Source: Dasyornis broadbenti (Eukaryota; Chordata; Aves; Passeriformes; Dasyornithidae). From it: a stretch of 64,000 nt of DNA. The translations under genes were made by a program, and so were the position numbers. The notes beneath the pieces were generated by a model. The model saw nothing but the letters and a program-made list of their open reading frames with translations, did no database searches and was not told where the DNA came from. This document shows, in pieces, positions 1 to 10,816 of this stretch. The DNA is taken from NCBI GenBank assembly GCA_013397935.1, contig VZRN01001124.1, positions 1,357,961 through 1,421,960 of the forward strand, read 5' to 3'. The stretch's first letter is position 1. Every line of letters starts with the position of its first letter.

Positions 1-227
1 TCACAGCCATGTGAACCAAAGCAGGAAGGGGAGCAGTGGCTGAAAGGGATGGGGGCTCCACGTGGGCAGCAGATGCACATGGCTTGCACTAGGACAACCC
101 ATGTGGTTTTTTCCAGCTGTGAGCCTTGGTTCTGCCATCAGTGTATGTGAGGCTTGGTAGAGTGTACTTTTTGTTGAATGTTTGCAGTTTTGTTAGACAG
201 CAGGAAATGCTGGAAAATGTTAGTGAG

Positions 228-302
228 AGCTGTCAAACCCTGTAATGATCTCCCAAGGGAAGAAGTAGCATCCCTACAGGAGTTCAAATCCTTTCAGGCT
301 TA
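228..302 (+). repeat. Possible ancient CR1 LINE 3' fragment
   Basis: The stretch reads like the diverged CR1 segment that normally runs 'one or more bases, then TCCCAAGGGAAG, a purine-rich stretch, CATCCCT and GAGTTCAAAT', i.e. the region shortly before the LINE 3' end. It is short and heavily mutated, with no terminal repeat preserved. Identity rests on pattern memory only; other old interspersed repeats could look similar. Confidence 0.4.
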
Positions 303-2320
303 ATATAGCACAGGAAAAATCTGGGCAATGAAAGGATGACTTGAGATCTCTTCTGTGAAGAAGTAATGAATGATATGAGCTGGAGAGAACTGTGCGCATG
401 CTAAAGGTAAAGCAAGAGCAGGCATTTCCATGAAGAACAGTCCTTCCATAACTGGAATGGGATATTGGTCTTCATGGTTCCAGGTGTACACAATTGTGGC
501 CAGATAAAAGCACAATATACCTTTGAATGCATTTGTACAGAACTGTCTGCAGAGGGAAACATTCTTTGAGGTATGTGATGTTTGTGCTCAAGTCAATTGT
601 CTCTCCATTGAGTTGCTGCCTAAAAACACTGGGCTGAGGAGATCCACGTAGCAGGGTCAGGAGCCAATTTCTGGCCACAGGACTGGGTAAAGGTTTGCTA
701 CATTACCGTGTCCTTTACTTGGCTTTAAAGCTCTTCTGATGCCTGTCACTAAGGAGAGAGCACTGCAGCAGTGAGGTGAGGTTGCCTCATGTCCCCACCA
801 TGGTGTGTGGATGCCCACTGTGGCTGCTCCTTCCCATCCTCAACATGTTTGTTCATATGGGCATGTCTTGGTCTAGGAATTGTCCCACAACAGCTTTGAA
901 GTACATATCCTTCACCTATTGCCAACACAGATATCACTGCTCTTTTCAAAGGAAAATGTAAGATCTCACCTGTAAAGAAAAAAACAAAACCAAAAAAACG
1001 CATGTCTGAGATGTCTCTTCCACATCTCCGAATCTGGCTCCCGCCCTGAACTGTAAGGTTTAATATTCCTTCATGTCTTGCCATTTCCTGTCGAAAATGT
1101 CCAGCAAGGTCCCATAGGGAGGCTAATTCTTATTTTGAGATTTATTACACTACAAATCCCCCTTTAGCACTGCTAAATAAGTCTAAGCTCCACTTATCAA
1201 ATGAGCCTTTACCTTTCTGCAGGACTGCCATGTGGTATCTGTTTGTTCTTTCTCCATGGGTTTCCTGGTCATTCCAGTGGGTTGAGGAGGACATAATGTA
1301 GTTGAGACTAATAATAAAGCTGCACTAAAAGCAGCAGCATTGTGGAGGAACTTTAAACCCCAAAGCAAAGCAGGCAGGGACAGTTTTAACCGCAGTGTGC
1401 TCTTTAATTGAAACCTGGGCTGGAGCTGACCTGCCTGCCATGTGATACTGTGTGGGCTGGCTGGGGATGCAGCCTGTGTTGTTAACATACTACTATAATA
1501 TTTACACAGATAATTTTAGCCTCTAACATTGAGAAAATTATTTTCTGTACAACCTTTTGGCTTGGGCCACCTATGTACTCTGGGAGAGAGGAAATTGCAT
1601 GAGTGCTGGCGTGGGTGCTTTTGCAGGTTTCCCATACTCCTGACAACAGTCACTGAGTAGGAGACAAGAGTACCTCTCGGGAAGGTGCATTTTAAATCAC
1701 TCACCTTGTCTTTTTTTCATCCCCTAGCTAGAACAGCCTTGTTGAAGGCTTTTTTTTTCCAGTGCAGGTCCCTCTTGCTGGATGCTTAGGTAGGCTTCAC
1801 AAGAGACCCTTACCTTTAATAGCTGGCTTTGAATTGCACTGCTGGAGCAGAGCAAGGGTGTGGAACAGACCTGCACTGCAAGTTGAGGTGTGGCTGAAGA
1901 GCCAAGCAAGGTCACTGGCAGGCTGAGATGGCTCAGATGGCCTCTTTTTTTTCCCTCCAAGGTTTCTGATGTACCTGGCCAATATATTTTAGTTACAGAT
2001 GTCACTTATTGGGAAGTGCTGCAGCATCACCTATTTTAGCCACCAGAACCCAGAGAGAAAAGGGTGTCTTCAGAGAGAGGCCCTATTAGTGAGGTCTCTG
2101 GGCTGATTTCCTGGAACAGCTCAGGCAAATGAAGACTTTGGGTGCTGATTTCATTGGGACCTCCTGAGGTGCCTCCTTATTCATTGGATCTGGACCACAA
2201 GCTAAAGCAGGTTTCTGGAGCACAGCTGCTGTTCAGCCCTCAGCAGGGGTGAGCAGTGGCTGCCCTACACAAGCACAGCTGTTTTGTGTTACTGGGGCCT
2301 GATAACAGCTTCCTCTTCCC

Positions 2321-2347
2321 TGTGTGTGTGCGTGCGCATGCATGTGC
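2321..2347. repeat. Alternating purine-pyrimidine tract (TG/CG/CA)
   Basis: 27 consecutive bases alternate strictly between pyrimidine and purine, beginning as a (TG)5 run and continuing through CG, TG, CG, CA and TG steps. Such tracts are prone to form left-handed Z-DNA under negative supercoiling. No gene is nearby. Confidence 0.8.
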
Positions 2348-3209
2348 TGGTGGCCTGGCACTTGTGGGGCCAGAGCTACTGGCTGTCCTTGGCACTGTTC
2401 TCTGGATGTGCAGGCAGCAGAAGGGAGGTCACTGATACTCCAGCTTTGGTGTCAGGGCAAGCTTCCTCCTGTTGACTCTGAAGAGAAGGGGCTAGGAGAA
2501 CTGAAAATGAGCTGAAGGGTGGCTGTTCTTGCTCTGTGGCTCTCATAACTCTATTCACCAGAGTCAGGGAGGGCAGAAAAAGGGAGTGGGGAGCAAGCTC
2601 GTGTAGAAGCAGGGAGCAGAAGGAAGAGGAGACAGGTCCTTGATGATGTCAGGCACCCCATCTGTTGAATTTTGGCTGCCTGCTCAGAAAGGGCAGTTCT
2701 TGCATGGGCCGGCAGATGAAGAGCACTGGGTTCCCTTGCTTGTGAGACTGGCTGGAGAAGATGTGGGCCTGGACAGCTGGCAAAGCAGCTGGCAAAGCAG
2801 CAGCTGTGGGATGGGTGAAAGCATGGAGGGGCGAGTGGCTGCACCTTGCTCCTCCCAGTTACAGGTGTCTGAAAATAGGTGACAAGTGAATTCAAATGAC
2901 AAGAGCCAGCCTTGCTGCTCATGCTCTGAAACACCTTACTGGTGGGGTCTGTTCTCCATCTTTCTGTGGCTGTCACACCAAGGCCAGAGGTATTTTAGAT
3001 CTAGGGACAGAAGAGTGAGAGATGCTTCCTTAATGTTGCACTTCCCAGATTAGCTGGCACAGAAATGCGCTACAAAGCATTTACCCTTCAAGTGCATAAA
3101 AAGAAGAAAAGCTGACCAGCCCCTCCTATACAATATGGGGTTTATTATTTGATGTTTAATTATTTCAAATATTTTAGTCATGCTCCCCATTGCAATAGGC
3201 TTGAAGCAT

Positions 3210-3227
3210 ATATATGTATACATATAT
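3210..3227. repeat. AT-rich perfect palindrome
   Basis: An 18-bp perfect palindrome centred on GTATAC with AT dinucleotide arms. It is probably a degenerate (AT)n microsatellite. Confidence 0.8.
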
Positions 3228-5237
3228 TGAGATGCTGCCATGGCTTAAAGAGCTCGTGACCTGTACAGCCTAGACATCTTCGGGGTACAAAAGGGAACGA
3301 ATGCAGAGATGTGGCAACTAACTTAGGGAGGCAGAGGAGGAGAGTGGTGAAGTCAAGAGAAGTGGCTGGGCCTCTTGTTTCCAGTTTCCTGCTTCCCACC
3401 CCATCCCTGACAAAACAGCTTCCCCTGTTTTAACACAAGAAGGATCTGTGGTAGGGAGGAAAGGAAACAGAAGCTGTCCTCTCTGAAGTTTTCCACAAGG
3501 CACTGGCTCTCTGTCAGAGGTGTCAACTCCAAACAAAGCTGCTCAGGACGTTTCCTTAGTGCGCTGTGCCACAGCAGTCCATGCTGGCTGTAAAGCTGAA
3601 CAGACCATTCAGGGTGGCTTGGAAAAGAAACAAACTGCCTGCCAGGAAACACACCTTTATTTATTGCCAGACCAGGTGAAAATGTGTACAGGGCTGCAGT
3701 GGTTTTGCATTTAAGAAACACTGGGTATTTCACATTGCAGGAGAGAAAACATGGTATCAAGGCTCAGGATACCTTGAAAGGACAAGAGATGGTCTGCTGA
3801 GAACCAGGACCCTAAAACCAACGTATTTTCATAAAGATCTATTTCTAACCTTGTCTGGAGTGGGGGCAGCCATGGCAAAACTAGGGGACTTTTCATTGTC
3901 TGATATCCCCTCTCCTTCTGCTGTCTGGTTACGAGACTTGTGTTGAAGCTGTGGCTAAATGCTGCTGTTCTGTCAGCTACAGGCCCTGTTTCAGGTGTCA
4001 CCTCATCAGGTGTTTGTTCCCCAGGGGTTGCTGCCTCATCTGTGCTGCATTGATTCAGCTGTTTCTGCTGCTCTGCTCTGCACTGACTTAACAGCATGAG
4101 TTGTTGGGGGTGGATGTTTCTAGTTTTTTTAGTTTTTCAAACAAAAATCAGGAACAGGTTTTTCTCCAGCATCATCTTCCCCTCTTCAGATGCTGGATGC
4201 AACATTTCCTTCAAATCACCTGCCTTTGACCTGAAGAACAACCTCTGAAAAATGTCTTTTCTAGCCTTCCAGGGCTATGCCCTCTATCACCATTGCTGTT
4301 ATTGAGTGGTTATTGCCTAAGACAATCATCTCTGGATTTGTTCCTGGATTTTAAGTAGCAGATTCTGGGTAGGTTAGCTCAGTAGGCATTGATGTGATTC
4401 AGCTAATTTGAGATGTGTTTTCACTGGAAAACTAACAAGTGCATGTCTGAGCCAACTTTAAGGTTTCCTTTTCTTGGTGAAGTGAGGGATTGCTCAAGAC
4501 AAGGTGACAGAATATTTATTTTAACTTTTAAATCATGGCAACAGTTGTATTTTCCCCCGCCTACTCACTGTTTTAAAACTAAAGAACAGCTGAACCAAAC
4601 TTTCCCAGAAGTTTTCTGGCAGAAACCAGAAGGGGAAAATTCCACCTGAAAAGGTTGAGGTTGCTTACAACTGAAAAGAGTCACTTAGGAATAGAAATGA
4701 GAGCTGTCCATATGTACTTCTCTTCTAATATTAACAGTAATAAGAGTCCTAGATGGCCAAGGAGTGTTTTATAGGTACATCAGGTACCTAAGAAGGTGCC
4801 AAAAATCCGTCATGTTGACAGGCCTTAACAGTATATGGCAGCATTGCACAACAGCTCTTCAGAAGTGCAGAAAACTGGTTTATGGTGAAAATTGAATTAA
4901 GTCAAGGGAACTGTAATTACTGCAGCTGGAATATGGCCTGGCCAGTAAGATTTTTAAAACTTTGCTTGCTGTGAGCTCTGTCAAAAGTGGTCTGTTCTCA
5001 GCTTTGCATCTCGCACAGAAAAGAAACCTCTGAGAGCAAAGATTAGCTGGCACTGTGCGAAGGTACAGAGTTCAACCTGGGAAGGGAATCATCAAGTAAA
5101 ATTCAAATGCCACCTTTGGCAGCACAAGGTATGTTATTGGCAGCTGTTTATTCAAGTGTTGACTCAGCCTAGCTTTTGAGATCTAACAAGATTGAGAGCC
5201 CTAAGGGCTTATGGCCGTGGGCATTAATAAAGCAATC

Positions 5238-5282
5238 TAATTAAGAGATAATTAAGTCACATTTATTAAATTCCTAATTAAG
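5238..5282 (+). promoter_or_regulatory. Cluster of three TAATTAAG motifs, candidate homeodomain sites
   Basis: The octamer TAATTAAG occurs at 5238-5245, 5249-5256 and 5275-5282, within an AT-rich stretch that also contains TTAATAAA and TTATTAAA. TAATTA is the core site of many Antp-, paired- and LIM-class homeodomain proteins. The cluster lies about 27 kb upstream of the LRP5 start codon. A regulatory role is inference; AT-rich DNA can produce such motifs by chance. Confidence 0.3.
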
Positions 5283-7371
5283 CACCCAACTGTAAATTTG
5301 TTAAGTATGGAATGCTTGGTTGGGATTATTCACTTTCCACACCCTAGCGAAAGGTTAAAATCGGGGGGGAAAAACTCAAAAAAAAAAATCCTCCCCCTTC
5401 TGAAATATGGTTTATATTTTAGGTGTGGTGCTTGAGGAGGAAGCAAAGACTAAATACATCTACCCTGCTGAAGTGGAGGGAGAGCATTTCCAGAAAGTTT
5501 CCCTCCTCCTAGGAGTGATTGCACAGTGGAAATGGATGGATCTGGATAGGTGCTGCTCTTTGGTAAGAAGAGAAATGCAGCTCTGAAAATGGGAAGGGAT
5601 CTCTGTTTGCCTTCCTTGCTGTTGTGTTAAACTCAGCTCTACTCTGAATTCATGGCCTCAAGTCTTAATTAAGACCACAACCAGACCTGAATTCTTCTAG
5701 GCTATGGTATCTGACTAGAAAAAAAAAGAGGATGTAGAGAAATAAGAGATTTTGCTACTCCTGTTTCACAGATGATGAATAATAGGATAGAAGAGGAACT
5801 GATGGCATACCTAATGACTTAGGGGACCATAATTGAAGACTCAGCTGAAGGCCTCTGAGCAACTTCCCTTAAACACCATGTCCTCCCTCAGTGCTGTGAG
5901 GCCTGGCTTGTCCTCTACATGTGACAGTTCTCTGCTCTTACTTTCCACTAGCTTCAGCTTTTCTTTGTAGGAATCCCAAACAGGCCAGTTCTTCTCTGCT
6001 TAAATACAACAACAACAAAAGCTTGCTAAATTGACATTTACTGACTTGGAAACACGGGAATCCAGAAGAAAAATGTGCCAGTATTATCTCATGGCTTTTT
6101 GTTTGCAGATGTAGAGAGGAAGATGACGGGAGAGGACTCCAGCAGTGCCCATGAACCTTGCACAGAGCTGGCAAGGGCACGGCAATAGCGCTGGGTTTGG
6201 CCACACCTTGGGGAGTGGATGGAAGGCAGCAGCGTTTGGCCTGGGGCTCTGGGGCAGACTTCTAGGTGGAGCCTCATAACCTTCCCTTTCCTGCTCCTCC
6301 TAGCTACTGACGGCAGTCTTGGAAGCTCTTCTGGATTACTAATTTGCCTCCCAAACTGTGCTTCTTTCCTGAAGACTCTTTTGGACCCTATCACTAAGAT
6401 AAATGTCTTGCCACAGGGTTTAGCTTCCCTCTCATTTATATTTGAAGGGGTGGACACACTCATAACTGTAGACAGCTGGTGTGTTTGGACTTACCATAGG
6501 TATCTCTGAGATTAGTTTCTATTGTTTGTCTGTCTGGTTCAAGTTCCTCAGTTTTCCAGAAGATGACAAAAAGAGTTACAGGAATGGTTAATAGTCTAGG
6601 GCACTGGCAGATGTCCAAGTTTACCAACAGCTAAACTGTGGCTCAGGGCAGTGAATTCCAGTTCCAAGCTATTTAAACACCTGGCCTGTCTGGGAGTTGC
6701 TTCTTTCAGCAGTCAGAGTCAGGAATATGAGATTTCCAGATCAAATGAGGATTATTTTCCTTTCTTACACACAGCATGGCTGGAGATCATATCCCAGGCT
6801 AGCATGGATCAAAATAGTGACTGAAGGATGAAAGGGTTAGGCATGTTTGCACACAGCAATAATCAGTTTAGGAATAGTTTGCACTCCTGTTTTGTCCCTT
6901 CTGTCTTTCCCGGTGCCTCTGTCTTTGCCTCCTACTCTGCTGTGGATTCCTCAGCCTATAACAGGACCTGTAGCTTTAATATTTTCAGGCAGAGCTGAGT
7001 CTGCTTCTTGCTGTCTTGAGTCCAATAAACTACAGTCATCAAGCTTTAGGCTTTCCGAGGCTTGCCTAATTTTGAGAGGCCCCTTGCTTCTCACAGACTG
7101 GGGTTTAGGGACAGCAGTAAGCTCAAGGTGCTCCAAGGCTCTCAAACAGTCCACAGCACAGAGCCAGTGCTGTGAATGGGCTTGTGCAAAGCAGGCTGAG
7201 CTCACCAACGTAGGGATTTAGACCATGTTTCCAATTAGTTTCATCGTTTTCAGTATCTTTGCCCTTCACCATTATAGTGCATACCGGTCAAAGAGGGCTG
7301 GCCATGCTGCTTTGTTTCACTTTGCCCAGTCTGGGCAGCCTCAAAGACGGTCTAGGTTACAAGGTGAATTG

Positions 7372-7440
7372 TGAAGGTGATGGTTGGACACAATGATTTT
7401 AAAGGTCTTTTCCAAAGGGAACAATTCTATCATTTTATGA
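7372..7440 (+). repeat. CR1 LINE 3'-end fragment
   Basis: The last about 70 bases of a CR1 element: GGTTGGAC, an ATGATTTTAAAGGTC block, a TTTTCCAA block and a terminal AATTCTAT...TTTTATGA. The rest of the LINE is missing, as expected for severe 5' truncation during target-primed reverse transcription. It is more diverged than the copies at 9.3 and 23.9 kb. Confidence 0.75.
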
Positions 7441-9318
7441 TTAAATCCTGATAATGGAGCAGAAGCACTAAGGTGTGGACAGTTTATGCTGCTTCGTCAC
7501 TTGCATCTAGTCCAGCTCTGGATTCACCTTCAGATTTTCTCTAAGGAAAGCAGGTCTGGTCAGATGAGCTGGGTGAGGGACAGAATGTGGAATTGGGGAC
7601 TGAGACTATGCATTACAGTTTCTGAAAGACCTGTTGGGGGATGGCTGCAGATGGATCTGTGTGGTGTCAGATGTCATTCATTTAGGGTGACACAGCTTGC
7701 ATGTAACACGTAGAGCTGGACTGTGCCTTAAAGCCATTCACTTCAAATAACTTCAGGTGTCAGCATTATTACAAGGTGGATGAATGTCAACAAGGAGGAT
7801 GTTTTCTTTTGTCCTGCCCTTTTCCCCTTCTGAGTAGCAGGACCATCACTCAGAGCAGTAATTTCTTGAGTGTACTTGTATCCAGGACCTATTACTGCCC
7901 CTAGTACCTGTTTTCATTTCAGCCAAGCAGGAAAGCAGCTAAGATGGAGCAGCTGTCAGATCTGAAATATCCTAAGTTAGAAGTTGTTAAAAGGATATGA
8001 AGTGCCTGAAAAATGATCTGTCAGCCTTGCCTCCTCTGTTGAGCTGGCTCCATGGTTTGGTAGGAAGGGATGGTCTTGGGCAGCAGGCAGGGCTGTCTTT
8101 GAAATACCAGGAATACTGTCCAACACTGAAGCCTTCCCTCATATGAACTTGAATTTGCTGATGTGAATTTGCACTTGCAGAAGCTTAGGGATGCTTGTCA
8201 CTTTTGTAGATTTATATTCACAAACATATACTAAGAATATATTCCCCTCCCTGCCCCCCTCTCCTTCCTTTTTTTTCCTTTCTGTTAGCTTTGCTTTCTC
8301 CATATGAATTCTGGCTTCTAATGACACCCTTTCTGGTTATTAAGACTCCTTTCCTCTACACCCTTCCTCATGCCTCTTTCGTAGCCTAAGCCAAAAATAG
8401 TTGTCTACCACAAGTGATCAAGGCCAGATTTGTTGTGTGGGCAGGATTAACACTGAGGGATAACAAAATACAGGCAAATGGATGGTTCACTAAAAATAGA
8501 CCTGCTGCAGAAGGTAGAAACTGTTTCCTCATGTTCAAGCTAAAGGATAATTAATAGAGCAATTGGGATGAATTTGGGAAACGATTCTTGGTGAACCACA
8601 TCCTTCCTGCACTCAGTAAAGAGGCAGAGGACGATACAGATTTGAAGCAAGCACAGCAGTGGTGAGAGGGTCGGTGTTTGCAGCCATTAATAACTAAAGC
8701 TGCCTGTTGTTTGGCTTTGTTTTAAGTGGCTAGAGCGCTATTGCCCAGGGGGATGCTGGCAATTTTTGACATCTTCCTTTCTGGATGAGCAGGAATCTAT
8801 GTGGAGCTCGGTCTCAAGTGGAGCAGGCAAATTGTGCAGAGAGAGGGACCACTACAAGGTTTCTTTATTGCTTGCTTGTCTGTTTTACATTCAGTGTTTT
8901 GCTGTCTGGGATCAAGCCCTGAGACTTTAATATACCTACTTAATTGCATGTAATTTAATCTGTTGTCCTGTAAATCATGTTCTCTCCTGTAAACTGTCCA
9001 ACTGAAATGAAGTTTTCATCCTTTTAATGCAACAGATTATAGCAGCCAATTCCCAAGGCAGCACCTGCTGTTTAATTATAGCTAATAGATTATCAACTAC
9101 AAGCACCACAGTTGCCAACATGGGGAAGAAACCTGCATCAGAAATGAGACATTTCTGATGTTCAGAAACTGGATGTGGCTGGAGGACAGGGAAAATGTCC
9201 AGGTGAGTCTGATGCATACTACTTTGAAGGCAATTTGCAGTGAGAGCAAGGGAGAAATGATAATATAAAAAGTTCTGGGATAAAGTTAAAGATGTGTACT
9301 CCTTTGCTAGTCAGGTTA
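7441..9318. other. Intergenic sequence, nothing recognised
   Basis: AT-rich unique-looking sequence with only short open frames. No exon, RNA gene or repeat was recognised. Confidence 0.55.
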
Positions 9319-9820
9319 CTGCTTCAGGATATGGCATCTGGGGCCCCCAAGAGAGGACAGATCTGCTGTAGCAGGTCCAGAGGAGGGACAGAAAAATGAC
9401 CAGAGGGCTGGAGCACCTCTTCTGGGAAGGAAGGCTGAGAAAGTTGGGATTGTTCAGCCTGGAGAAGAGAAGGCTCCAGGGAGACCTTATAGAGGCCTTT
9501 CAATATTGAAAGGGGGCTTCTGTGAGAGATGGGGACAGACCGTTTAGGCCCTAGGCTGTTGCAATAGGACAAGAGGTAGAAGTTTTAAAATAAAAGAGGT
9601 TGGGATTAGATTAGGTATTAGGAAAAATTCTTTACTCTAAAGGCGGTGAGACATTGCAGGAGGTTGCTCAGAGAAGCCCCATCCCAGATAGTGTTCAAGG
9701 CCAGGTTGGATGGGGCTTTGAGCAGCCTGGTGTAGTGGAAGGTATCCCTGCACATGACAGATGTGTTCAAACTAGAGGATTTTTAAGGTCCCTTCCCACC
9801 CAAACCATTCTGTGATTTCA
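9319..9820 (+). repeat. CR1 LINE, 5'-truncated copy
   Basis: About 500 bp of the CR1 3' region in forward orientation. Landmarks in order are a 'CTGGGGCCCCC' block (about 9338), 'GGTCCAGAGGAGG' (about 9376), 'GAGGGCTGGAGCACCTC' (about 9402), 'TTCAGCCTGGAGAAGAGAAG' (about 9452), 'GACCTTATAGAGGCCTTTCA', 'CAAGGCCAGGTTGGATGGGG' (about 9699) and the terminal 'CCCTTCCCACCCAAACCATTCTGTGATTT'-type end near 9820. It contains stops and indels and encodes nothing. The reverse-strand 82-codon frame inside it is an artefact. Confidence 0.95.
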
Positions 9821-10600
9821 GTATGTGACAACTTGTGTTAGTTTTATCTTTGTCAGTGGTAATGGAAGTATTACCACTTAGTACCACCAACAAATAGTAT
9901 TACTCTATTTTGGAAAGCAGATACATCTAAACCAGTAGGTGAACCAGTCACTACTTGAATAACTTATTTCCTGTGATGATTCCAGTGATGTCCACTGATG
10001 GCAGATTAGGCAGAGGACTTGTGACAAGGGTAGTAGTTGAGTGTCTATAAATTCAGTGAAGCCCCTGGGCAGGCAGAAGCGAGGAGCACAGGTTTGTGCC
10101 CTAACCAGGGAGGAGACTGGCAGAACTCAGCTGTGACACTGTCCCAGGATCTGCTTTGCCAAACAAACATGATGTGGGTTGGCCAGCCTGGTACATGTGC
10201 TAGACAGATGATCAGCCTACACACAGCTCTTCACTAGCAGCAAAGCAGTATTTTTTGCCGGGTGGGCATGAAACAGAAGAGGTGAAGGATTTTTAACCAT
10301 GAAAGTCTCACAGTGAACACTGGACATACATTGCTGGAAAGAGAGTTGTATCAATTCTGCTTTTATCAGCGCAGGTTATCTTCATCAGTGCAGATTTCCC
10401 TCCTCTCCTATTGCTGAAGCTTTATCAAAGTGGCTATGGCACTTCTTTTGAACATTCTCACAAGGCTTTAGAAATGCCAACTTGATAAAATATATCATTT
10501 TCTAAGGGCAACTCTGACTCCCCTTGTGGATTGCCTGTCTATACTTTGCATTCTTTAGTCTTTGCTATTTTTGTTCTTGGCATCTTGAATCCATGGGAGT
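9821..10600. other. Intergenic sequence, nothing recognised
   Basis: Unique-looking sequence between two CR1 copies. No gene or motif was recognised. Confidence 0.5.
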
Positions 10601-10765
10601 CCTAGACATGGAGGCTGGAAGAGACTTGATAAATTTAATTCTTCCTATGAGCAGAGGTAGGATCAACATACCTAGACCACTCTGTAGACTGTATCAAGAC
10701 ATCTTGAAAATTGTATGTCTACACCTGTTCCTGAAGATCCTTCATGAAGAGAATTCCATATCAGT
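10601..10765 (-). repeat. Old CR1 LINE fragment (antisense)
   Basis: Read on the + strand it follows the reverse complement of an older CR1 subfamily: 'GGAAGAGACTTGA', a short gap, 'CAGAGGTAGGATCAAC', 'ATACCTAGACCA', then 'CCTGTTCCTGAAGATC' and 'GAGAATTCCA'. Divergence is much greater than in the 9.3-kb copy, so it inserted earlier. The overlapping 87-codon + frame (10524-10787) is not a gene. Confidence 0.65.
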
Positions 10766-10780
10766 TGTCTACTTTAGGCT

Positions 10781-10816
10781 TAATTAATTTTATAATTAAT
10801 TAATTTTATAATTAAG
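10781..10816. repeat. 16-bp AT-only tandem duplication
   Basis: A 16-bp unit beginning TAATTAATTTTATAAT is present twice in perfect tandem, followed by a partial third copy (TAA). It directly follows the old CR1 fragment and may be a replication-slippage product. Confidence 0.85.

Larger units (their letters stand above)
1..7371. other. Intergenic sequence, no gene recognised
   Basis: No open reading frame here resembles a known protein, and none shows a consistent exon structure. Candidate reading frames are short, overlap on both strands and have low-complexity or Cys/Ser/Leu-rich translations typical of non-coding vertebrate DNA. Small features inside are listed separately: a possible old CR1 piece near 230-300, an alternating purine-pyrimidine tract at 2321-2347, an AT palindrome at 3210-3227 and a homeodomain-like motif cluster at 5238-5282. 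I cannot exclude small non-coding RNA exons or an exon of an upstream neighbour. Confidence 0.6.
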
